Origin: Euryarchaeota archaeon UBA433
GTDB taxonomy: Archaea > Thermoplasmatota > Poseidoniia > Poseidoniales > Poseidoniaceae
Assembly: GCA_002495535.1 (NCBI GenBank)
Contig: DAFX01000029.1
Location: forward strand, 1-17,302
DNA: 17,302 nucleotides
Reading direction: 5' to 3'
Below, one piece after another: positions 5,592 to 15,100 of this stretch; the first letter of the stretch is position 1, and the number at the start of each line of letters is the position of its first letter. A model generated the notes under the pieces. The model did not search any database, was not told where the DNA came from, and saw only the letters and a list, made by a program, of their open reading frames with translations. Made by a program: the position numbers and the translations under genes.

Positions 5592-8261
5592 ATGGCGACC
5601 TTGGACCCTTTCAATGCACGCAGAACACTTTCAGTTGGTGGCGACTATTACGCCCTCGACGGCTTGGATGAAAATGGCATTGACACCTCTTCGCTTCCTT
5701 ACTCGATTCGCATTCTACTCGAAGGCGCACTGCGTGGTAATGATGGATTTCTTGTGAGCGACAAAGACATCCGAAACATTGCCGCATGGACCCCAAATGG
5801 TGAGCGCGGTGAGATTCCATTCCGTCCGTCTCGAGTCATCCTGCAAGATTTCACCGGTGTGCCTGCAGTTGTTGATTTGGCAGCCCTTCGGGATGCAATG
5901 GTCGAAATGGGAGGCAATCCAGAAAAAGTCAACCCGCAGGTTCCAGTGGATTTGGTCATCGACCATTCGGTACAGGTTGACATCGACGGGGCTAACAGTC
6001 AGGCTTTGGAACTCAACCTCGACATCGAATACCACCGGAACATGGAGCGCTACACCTTCCTAAAGTGGGGTCAACAATCTTTGGCAAATTTCCAAGCCGT
6101 CCCACCCTCAAGAGGTATTGTCCACCAGGTCAACCTCGAATACCTTGCAAGCGTTGCCCGTCAGGAAGACGGAGTGTGGCTGGCTGACACATTGGTGGGC
6201 ACGGATTCCCACACCACCATGATCAATGGAATTGGCGTTCTAGGGTGGGGTGTTGGTGGCATTGAAGCGGAAGCAGTGATGCTCGGTCAGCCGATTTACA
6301 TGCTTGCACCTGACGTTGTCGGGGTCAGATTAACTGGCAGCCTCAACCCTGGCGTGACAGCGACAGACATGACGCTCAGGATCGTTGAGATGCTGCGTGA
6401 GCACGGTGTGGTTGGAAAGTTCGTTGAGTTCTTTGGTGCCGGTATGGTCGCGCTCACCCTTGCCGATCGGGCAACAATAGCTAATATGGCGCCCGAATAT
6501 GGTGCGACATGCGGCTTTTTCCCTGTTGACGAGATCACCCTCGATTACATGCGCCTCAGCGGACGTGAAGACGACGCTATTGCGGGCGTTGAAGCCTATG
6601 CTCGCGCTCAAGGGCTGTGGTATGATGCAGCAGATGCAGAAAAGAGTTACACGGCCACGCTTGAACTTGACCTTTCATCGGTCCAGCCGGCTTTAGCGGG
6701 CCCAAAACGCCCCCAAGATCGCGTTGACCTCACTCATATGAAGCAGCATTTCCTTGATTCGTTAACTCATGAACTGGGCCACCACGGTCATGGGTTGGCT
6801 CAAGAGGACCTCTCGAAAAGTGCCATTATCCAAGAGAATGGGGACACCTATGATCTCAATCATGGCGATGTGGTCATCGCCGCCATCACGAGTTGCACCA
6901 ACACCTCCAACCCAGGCGTAATGTTGGCTGCAGGCTTGCTTGCTCGCAACGCCCGCAAGCATGGTTTGGAAGTCAAGCCTTGGGTCAAGACCTCTTTGGC
7001 CCCCGGATCCCGTGTCGTCACTGAATATTATGAAGCATCAGGTCTCCAAGAAGACCTCAACGCACTCGGGTTCAACGTGGTCGGCTACGGTTGTACCACG
7101 TGCATTGGTAATTCAGGCCCACTGCCCGTCCCAATTGAGGCAGCAATTGATGAAGCAGGGCTCATTGTCGGCTCCGTGATTTCTGGGAACAGAAACTTCG
7201 AAGGACGCGTTCATGGAAAGGTCAAGGCCTCTTACCTCGCAAGCCCTCCTTTGGTTGTAGCCTACGCTCTTGCAGGCTCGCTTGAAGTTGATTTGGCAAC
7301 GCAGCCAGTTGGTTACACCCCCGAAGGTGAACCAGTCATGTTGAGTGACCTTTGGCCATCGGAGGAAGAAGTTGCAGAAGCACTTCAAGTCATCACTCCA
7401 GAAATGTTCCGCCAGCGCTACGCTGATGCAATGAACGAGCCACGCTGGGATTCAATTCCATCCGAACCAAGTCCTTTGTATCCGTGGGCCGACGAATCGA
7501 CTTACATTCGACTGCCGACGTTTTTCTCAGGCCTTTCTGCACAACCGCAACCGATCACAAGCATCGACAACGCTCGTGTGTTGCTCAAACTCGGTGATTC
7601 CATCACCACAGACCACATCTCGCCAGCAGGGTCCTTCCCTGCCGACGGTCCTGCTGGAAAATGGCTTGTTGAACGTGGCATCGAAAAAGGTGATTTCAAC
7701 TCATTTGGTAGTCGACGTGGTAACCACGAAGTGATGATGCGTGGTACATTCGCCAATGTTCGAATCCGCAATCAAATGGCTCCAGGGACAGAAGGAGGAT
7801 TTGCGCAAGATTTCAACACCGGTGAGGTTGTTTCAGTGTACGAAGCAGCCGAAAGCTATGACGGACCAAAAGTGGTCTTAGCTGGCAGTCAATACGGGAC
7901 GGGTTCGTCTCGGGATTGGGCAGCAAAAGGCACGTATTTACTCGGCGTCAAAGCAGTCATCGCCACCTCGTTTGAACGCATTCACCGTTCCAACCTTGTC
8001 GGCATGGGCGTGTTGCCAATGACCTTTTCAGAAGGTGAATCGCACGAAACTTTGGGTCTTGACGGGACAGAATCGTTCACAATTCCAGTCGGCGATGATG
8101 TTCAACCGTTGCAGTCGATCGAAGTCACCGCAACCCGATCAGACGGGACGAGCACGACGTTCACCGCACAAATTCGCTTGGACACACCAGTCGAAGTTGA
8201 ATACTACCGAAATGGGGGCATTCTTCACACCGTCTTGCGTCAACTTGCAAGCGAAGAGTGA
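5592..8261 (+). CDS. acnA: Aconitate hydratase (AcnA/IRP type)
   Basis: This is an 889-residue aconitase of normal length for the AcnA/IRP family, interconverting citrate and isocitrate in the TCA cycle. The [4Fe-4S] ligands are C435 in TSCTNTSN and C501 and C504 in GCTTCIGNSGP. Other family blocks are QDFTGVPAVVDLAA (85-98), VGTDSHTTMINGIGVLGWG (202-220), GDSITTDHISPAG (668-680) and the swivelling-domain active-site loop GTGSSRDWAAKG (769-780). No key residue appears to be missing. The start ATG has no ribosome site upstream; a weak TATA-like TCATAGATTA at 5563-5572 would fit a leaderless message. It follows the cyclophilin gene by 84 bases. With KorAB encoded just upstream on the other strand, two TCA enzymes share this neighbourhood. 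Confidence 0.97.
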   Translation: MATLDPFNARRTLSVGGDYYALDGLDENGIDTSSLPYSIRILLEGALRGNDGFLVSDKDIRNIAAWTPNGERGEIPFRPSRVILQDFTGVPAVVDLAALRDAMVEMGGNPEKVNPQVPVDLVIDHSVQVDIDGANSQALELNLDIEYHRNMERYTFLKWGQQSLANFQAVPPSRGIVHQVNLEYLASVARQEDGVWLADTLVGTDSHTTMINGIGVLGWGVGGIEAEAVMLGQPIYMLAPDVVGVRLTGSLNPGVTATDMTLRIVEMLREHGVVGKFVEFFGAGMVALTLADRATIANMAPEYGATCGFFPVDEITLDYMRLSGREDDAIAGVEAYARAQGLWYDAADAEKSYTATLELDLSSVQPALAGPKRPQDRVDLTHMKQHFLDSLTHELGHHGHGLAQEDLSKSAIIQENGDTYDLNHGDVVIAAITSCTNTSNPGVMLAAGLLARNARKHGLEVKPWVKTSLAPGSRVVTEYYEASGLQEDLNALGFNVVGYGCTTCIGNSGPLPVPIEAAIDEAGLIVGSVISGNRNFEGRVHGKVKASYLASPPLVVAYALAGSLEVDLATQPVGYTPEGEPVMLSDLWPSEEEVAEALQVITPEMFRQRYADAMNEPRWDSIPSEPSPLYPWADESTYIRLPTFFSGLSAQPQPITSIDNARVLLKLGDSITTDHISPAGSFPADGPAGKWLVERGIEKGDFNSFGSRRGNHEVMMRGTFANVRIRNQMAPGTEGGFAQDFNTGEVVSVYEAAESYDGPKVVLAGSQYGTGSSRDWAAKGTYLLGVKAVIATSFERIHRSNLVGMGVLPMTFSEGESHETLGLDGTESFTIPVGDDVQPLQSIEVTATRSDGTSTTFTAQIRLDTPVEVEYYRNGGILHTVLRQLASEE

Positions 8262-8339
8262 TGCTCTGAATGATTCTCAGCACCGTGGTAAGGTTCTTGT
8301 GTCAAGGACAACAGGTCATCAAAAGAGGGCGACGTTTTG

Positions 8340-9008
8340 GTGAAACTAAGGGGGAATGTTCGTTACCGATTCCGGTCTGATGAACACGATGTCAATGTTC
8401 TGCTCGAGGGCGAAGCCTCCTGGGTCGAAGATCGGGTACGAGAACTCGGTTTGCAAGACGTAGGCTGGTCAATGCCGATTGGCACTGAAGTTCGAGCGAC
8501 CAACACATCAGGCATCACGCCGAAGAAAGCTCCGGCAAAGGACGTCCTCGATGACGCCCCAATCGGTGAGAAACCCCTCGACATGGGGCCAACTCCCGAC
8601 CCCAGCCGAATACCAGTTGTTCGCAGACCAATCGGTCAACTCAACCTCCAGGCGGAACTGGATGCCTTAGGGCAGAAGGACCCCGTGAGGCCCGATCCAA
8701 TTGAACTGATGGAAATGCTCGACGAAATGGAAGAGCCGCGCCCAGTTCAAGGGGCGCTCAGCGTCGATCCAATGGCTGAGGCTTGGCTTCGGGAATTGCT
8801 GCACCTGGTTGTGCGCGAACACGGCATTACCGCTCTCAAAACCGAAGTGATTGAAGAAGTGGCAAGTAAGAAATTAGGCAACAGAGAAGGCACCACCCTC
8901 GAAGTTTGGCTCGAATCATTGTTTAGTGCTGGAAAACTGGTCAAGGTCCACAGTGGAGATGCCACTGGATGGGGCCCTTCCCCAGGTTGGCTAAAAGGTA
9001 AATTTTAA
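8340..9008 (+). CDS. Hypothetical protein, three-part, possible C-terminal winged helix
   Basis: This is a 222-residue protein I do not recognise. The N-terminal 50 residues form a compact alpha/beta segment (VRYRF..., a DVNVLLEGEASWVEDRV stretch at 17-33, then GWSMPIG). Residues 55-140 are Pro-rich and probably disordered, with an acidic ELMEMLDEMEE patch (122-132). The C-terminal 80 residues are helical and end in a strand-rich GKLVKVHSGDATGWGP (198-213). The helix-helix-wing look suggests a small winged-helix-like module, but that is a guess. There is no signal peptide or membrane helix, so it is probably cytosolic. The GTG at 8340 is preferred over the adjacent TTG at 8337 because GAGGG at 8325-8329 gives 10-base spacing. 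It lies 78 bases after acnA on the same strand. Confidence 0.7.
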   Translation: MKLRGNVRYRFRSDEHDVNVLLEGEASWVEDRVRELGLQDVGWSMPIGTEVRATNTSGITPKKAPAKDVLDDAPIGEKPLDMGPTPDPSRIPVVRRPIGQLNLQAELDALGQKDPVRPDPIELMEMLDEMEEPRPVQGALSVDPMAEAWLRELLHLVVREHGITALKTEVIEEVASKKLGNREGTTLEVWLESLFSAGKLVKVHSGDATGWGPSPGWLKGKF

Positions 9009-9185
9009 TCAATATCAGGCCATTAAATTGGCTCAAAAAAAGGCCTGAAGAGCAGGAATATTTCACAGAAGTATTGAATTTGCATTTTGGCCCTTAAACG
9101 GCGTACTGCTCCGGGTGTCACCTCATTAAATGATGAACTTAGGAGCAAAGGAATTAAAGTGCAACGGACAGTGGCGAGACCAGTG
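9009..9185 (+). promoter_or_regulatory. A/T-rich region upstream of the giant surface protein
   Basis: The 177 bases before the chosen start are A/T-rich near their left end, unlike the flanking genes. An inverted repeat TCAGGCC (9015-9021) with GGCCTGA (9042-9048) encloses 20 bases ending in seven A. CTTAAA at 9093-9098 is a possible TATA element. AGGAG (9141-9145) and AAAGGA (9147-9152) stand before an alternative in-frame GTG start at 9159. The region likely holds the promoter and leader of the surface-protein gene. Confidence 0.35.
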
Positions 9186-12100
9186 ATGTTGATGTTCTCC
9201 AAAAACAACCACAAAAACAGCCGCGCCCTCAGTATGTTCCTCGTCATGCTGATGGTATTGTCAACCACCGCAGCCTTAGCAACCACCGCAAGCGCTTCAA
9301 TTGCCCGTTCCTACACCACCAATAGGGATCCTTTGGACGTCGCAATCGGTGATTTCAATTGCGACGGATTCAATGATATGGCGGTTGCTACCGAAGGTAC
9401 GCACACCATCAGTGTTCTATGGAACGATGGCAATGGGGATTTCAGCGAACGTCAGGACATTTGGGTCTCGGAGAACCAAAGCCGTAATGCAGATTGGGAC
9501 GAATTTTCCAACGTTCAATTTATCGAAGTTGGCGAATTCACTGGAGACGGCGCTGACGACATCGTAATCTTCCAACGTAACAATCCATTCAAGACCGATG
9601 ACAACGGTGCGCCAGCAGGTAATCCAGGCAACGTCACCATCATCGAAAACGCAGGATGTAACGACGACACATGGAACATCGGCCAACGTTACACTCACTT
9701 CTGGGCATGGGATCTCGCAGTTGGTGACGCAAACCAAGACGGCAACGACGATGTGTACGTTCTTGACTTGCTCAACGACCTCTCGAATCAGCGAGTTGTG
9801 ACCTATCTAGGCCCAATCACCTCAAACACTCAAGGCCTAGCCACTTCCCTCGGACCTTCCAATCAAAACGCATACAGAAGCCTCGAAGTTGGCGACTGGG
9901 GCGAAACAGAAACCGGCGGCCTCAGCGGAACATGCACCGACGACGATATCTTTTTGCTTCGTTCGGAAGGTGTCGACTATTCAACCGGTCAAACCACAAA
10001 CCCTGGAAACGATGACAACATATCGATCATCGAATACTCGTGCTTGACCAACACCTACCCTGCAACTTACAATTACAACCCGGCCACTCCACAAACTGGA
10101 ACAAGCATCATCAACATGGCTGTGACCTTTGCGAATGACTTCGACATTGGCGACATTAGCGGTGACGGTGTCATCGATGCCATGGTGCTCAATGATGGAA
10201 ACGTGGAGAATGTGAGTTATGTGACTTCGTCTGCCGTTGGAACATGGTCCACGCCTGCGCTGGCGTATTTTGGCCCCTACATCTCATATTCGGTCACCAT
10301 CACTGACCTCAATAACGATGGAGAACCAGATTTCGTCAACCCTACGGTCGCTTACCAACAGAACAGCAGCGACTCCGCTGGTGGCTCCACATCCAACTTC
10401 TTCCTGAACTTCCCAACCACCGTTCAGGTGACCCTTTCTGATGGAAGTGGCACTCACCTCACCCCTCTGTCCTACGAGGCAGGCCGCCGACCAAGCATGG
10501 TCGAAGTGGGCCAACTCGCAGGACCTGCAAATTCGGCCCTTGACATCGTTGTCGGCCACACCAGTTACGATTTTGGAAGCTGGGTTGACAACTTTGGATG
10601 GGAAGGCCAGTACGACACCATCACTGTTGTGGAAATGGACAGCAAGGACCTTGCTGTGACCTCGCTCGAAATAAGTCCAACAGATCGTTTCTTTGGAATT
10701 GTTGGAGAAGGAACCCGTGACATCAACGTCACGGTGACCAACACGGGTATGGATATCCTCAACGGACAATCAGCGACCCTCGATCTTGAATTGAAGGTCG
10801 TTGATGAAGCAAGTTCGACCAACAGCAGCGTTTACCAGATGGATTGGGATAACCCAGAAAACAAGGCAGGCTGTGGCTCGGGCTGCAACTGGGCATTCGA
10901 AGAGTACATCGACCAAGCAACCAAGTGGCATGAAGAAACAAACCACTCACAGGGTGCAAGTGACGGAAATAACGATCCAAACGTCTCTGCAAACTATCAG
11001 AACCCTACTGACTTTATGTGGGCTGGCCACTACAAGACCAACGATTCCGGCGCACTTTGGTCGGGATACGACAAGAACTGGGACGATGCAATGGTCCTCG
11101 AAAACGTGGACTTGACAGGTTCAGATCGAGCGTTCATGAGCGTCGAACTGTTCCAGCACCTTGGGCACGGCGTCCTCGGCAGCCTTGACGCATCAGGCAA
11201 CTACCTTGCGGGTGACGTCTGGGACGATGTGGCCATGATTGAAATCGGTAGCGAAGAATCTGGATGGGACATTCTCTCCTGTCCACAACAAGCCTACATC
11301 TCAGGCGCTTGTGCTTCCGGCGATTCCATTTGGGGTGGTTTTGACCTTGACCGACAATACAAGCAAGCCATCGGCGGCGTTGCTGAAGGTGTGTATTACT
11401 ACGGCATCTATTCTTCTGGAACATACTACGGATGGAACAACTTCACCGAAGAAGGCGTCGGTTCGTTCGACCTCAGCCCGTGGGCTGGTGAGACCGTCGA
11501 TGTCCGATTCCGCTTCCGCACAGGATTCACCGGATCTATTTCCGATGAGAACGAAAGCCGTTGGACCGGCCGGGACGGATACGCTGTTGACAACTTGACC
11601 ATTTGGAAGCAAAACACTGCTTTCCTTGCTAACCCTCAGGTTCAACAGACCACAATCAACCTCAACAACCTCGGTCCTGGTCAGGAATACACCACTTCCA
11701 TCACCGCAGACCTGCTTAACGACACAACTTACCGTATCTCAGCAAGCCTGTCTGGAAACAGTTGGGATGAACAATCCCAAAACGATGAATTGGTCGGCTA
11801 CATCACACCATTCAACCTCTATGATCCGATGGTTGAGGGCATTGAATACTTCAATCCAGGAGGTTTGTACGCTGAAGGTGTCTTCGACATTGAAGTGGCG
11901 ACCAACAATTACGGAAACACCGAAGTTGATTTCGATGTGACTGCAACAGTCTTCTCCGCTACACCATCGGATGTGTACTGTGGTACACCAACCGCTTTGT
12001 GTGAAGAGGACTTCGAAGGCGGCGCCAACGGTTACCGCTACGAAGAAAGTGCGAACCCCAAGGGTGTCATTTACAACGAAAACACCTGTCAGGACAAGAT

Positions 12101-15100
12101 CTTCAACAACAACGCATACTGGTTCGGCCACCCCTGTGACACAGGCGCCAACGGTTACGGGGACGCATGGGCAAACGAAACTTTGACCATTCCTGACATT
12201 GATTTGACCTCGATGAGTGGCGACTTCGTCTCTCTCAACTTCGAGTACTACGCAGACACGTTCTACGGCATTGATTCCGATGGGACTTCAATCGTCGATG
12301 TCAATGACTACGCTGCAATGACCCTCGACATCCTTCGTGATGGAGCAACCTACTCAGGTGTGCTTGTTGGTCAATGGAACGACTACAACGAAGACGGAAC
12401 CTGCCAAGTGGACGAGAATGGAGACAACATCGTCAACGCTTCAGAACCAATTGACAACGCTGAAATCTCCTACATTGGAGACGATGCAAGCACCGATGGA
12501 ACTGGTGGGAACTACAACGTGTTCTTCAACACCAACGATCTAGTTGCTACCACTTCCATTGACTTGACTCATCTGTACGTGCTCAACACCTCAGACGCCA
12601 GTTCGATCAACTGGGGCTACGAGTGTATGTCCCTTTCCGGATCGGTTGTTGACATCAATTTCGAGTTCCAATCCGATGACGATGGTCGAAACGGAATCAA
12701 TGACGGTTTCAAGGGTGTTGCAATTAACAACATCTCTTTGCAAGAATTCACCTTCATCGAAGACAACGAATACACCATCTCTCGCACCAACGTCGACGCA
12801 GGTCAATCTGGACTCGACGTTGTAGCGAGCCATGAGTTCTTCTCTGGAGTGTACATGATTGAAGTTGAAACCATCTTTGACAACACGACTGCAGGAAAGG
12901 CCTGGTTCAACGACCAAGAAATTTCCACCTCAAACAACATTGAGCGGGTCATCTTTAACGTCGAATCTGTGGACATCACTTTGGGTAAGCCTAACACGCT
13001 TTCGTGCTTGAACGATCAAATCCTCGAATGTGTGATGCCAATCGACAGTTCCTACACTCACGATTGGACCTTCCAAGCCACAAACGGTGTGCTTGCAGGC
13101 GATTACACGTTTAACATGAACATCTATGATGAAACGACGCAATCCATGGCCCACACAACAACTGCAGGGCCATCACAATCATTGGACTCTCATCAGAAGA
13201 TTGACGTGACCTTCACCCCTTGGAACGGTTGGATGGATGGACATACCTACAACATCAGTTTCGATGCGGAACTAGCAAACGGAAACCCGTCGGGCAACGT
13301 GCGCTACTTCCATGTCACCTTTGCCGACGAAGTTGACATCGCCATTCTATCGGACACCTCGGTGCGAACAAACGCCATCAAGGAAGACTTGAGCATCCTC
13401 GGTATGAGTTACACTCAGTTCACCATCAACGACTGGGACACATACCTCGATGCGGGATGGTTTACCCATTACGACAAGGTCGTGCTCCCATGGCAAGACG
13501 ACATCTCTGCTAAGGACATCGAGAACGGCGGCCGTGGTTACTACCAGAAGCTAGGATCCACTGCACACAAGACCACGCTCGAGAACTTCATGTCTTCTGG
13601 CGGTACCGTTCAAGCACATCTTGGCCCACAAGGCAGCCAAATCTACGGTGTCGACCAGGGACTCTCTGGACGCCTTCCGTTTGGATTGGACGTGCAAAGC
13701 CGAAACACCCCTGAATCTCGCATCGACTTCTCAGGTACCGATTTCGCAGATCCATACCACCCACTCATGGAAAATGTGGACATCAACGCCTTCCAAGGCT
13801 TCGATGCTGACTCCACTGTGGCTCAAGCAGTCTTGAACACAAAGTCTGTCAGCGCCAACAATGTTCCAGTGACCTGCAACGGTTACATGGAAGACGGTGG
13901 TTACTTCCAGCGACTGATTCGTGATGCAGCAGACATTCAAGACACCGTGCTTGGTATTTGCAGTTACTACTCAGGTGGACTGATTGTTTCGACCATGGAC
14001 GTATCAACACACTCCGAACGTGCAGACAGCAGCACCCTTCCTCTGCTCGGTAACATGCTCAGTTACCAAGTCACCCCATACCCAGAGGGCTTCGGCACCT
14101 TGGGCAACGGATTGGACCTGAAAATCAACGACCAAGTGCCTGGTATCAACCCGAGCACTGGTGGTTACGAACTGCGCTACATGAAGAGTGATGCAGACCT
14201 CACCTTCTCCTACAGCACAACAACGGCAGAAACCCTCCACACCGATTGGATTGTTTCCGGCCCAACCTCTTGGGACGGATCGACGATGGCCACCGGTATG
14301 ACCGGACACATCGAAGACGCAATGCCGACGATGAACTTCTGTAAGACAGACCTCTCCTCGGCAACAGGTTGCGCTCAAGGCGAGCAATGGACCATCACTC
14401 TGATGCTCCACGACGACGCAGGACACGCACGAGTGATCGAAGTGACCGTTGAAACAAACGATGTCTACGCTGACGAATACCGACCAACAGCAGAGGCAAT
14501 GATCGACATGCGTGAAGAATACACAGACCTCGTCGAATACGTTGGAACAAAGACGGTCTCGAACACAGAATGGGCCGTAAACCGAGTCATCCTCGATGAA
14601 GACGGTGAAGTCACCATCCATTTCGATGCCAGCAACTCAACCGACCTTGATGCATTGGAAGGCAGTGGAATTGAAACTTACGAATGGAAGGTTCTGTTTG
14701 ACGCTCCATACGGTGATGATTCCTTCAGCCTTGACGGTCACACCTTCGAGCAATCTGCCGCAAGCGACGGTGCTTGGGCTTACACCTTCCGCAACGTTAC
14801 AGTCGATCCAAGCGGAACCACAGAGAACCAAATTCGTATTGAATTGATTGTTTACGACAAGGCTGGAAAGTTCTCCGAAAAGTACCGAATGTACTTCGTT
14901 GTCGTCCCCGACGGCTTCGGCGATGAAGAACCAGTGGTTCAATTGGATGCCTCCCTCAATGCTTCCCGCGTTGACACCGACACCGTGACCATTTCCGGTA
15001 CCGTACTTTCCGGTGCTGAAAACGGAGACGTGTATGTCGAAGCAGCCTTTGTGACGGCTAACTTTGATGCAAGTGCAGTGGAGAAGTACAACCTCGGCCT

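Noticed and set aside
6768..6785. HExxH-like zinc-protease motif (HELGHH) inside the aconitase
   Set aside because: It lies in the variable linker just before the cluster-binding TSCTN region of a complete aconitase; there is no protease context, so it is taken as chance.
9015..9048. TCAGGCC/GGCCTGA inverted repeat as an intrinsic terminator
   Set aside because: The loop is 20 bases and there is no U run after the right arm; archaeal termination does not need such a hairpin. It is kept only as a note in the intergenic entry.
14004..14621. 205-codon - strand frame opposite the giant surface protein
   Set aside because: It is Val/Cys/Asp-rich, as expected for the complement of the surface-protein codons, and lacks a ribosome site or motif.
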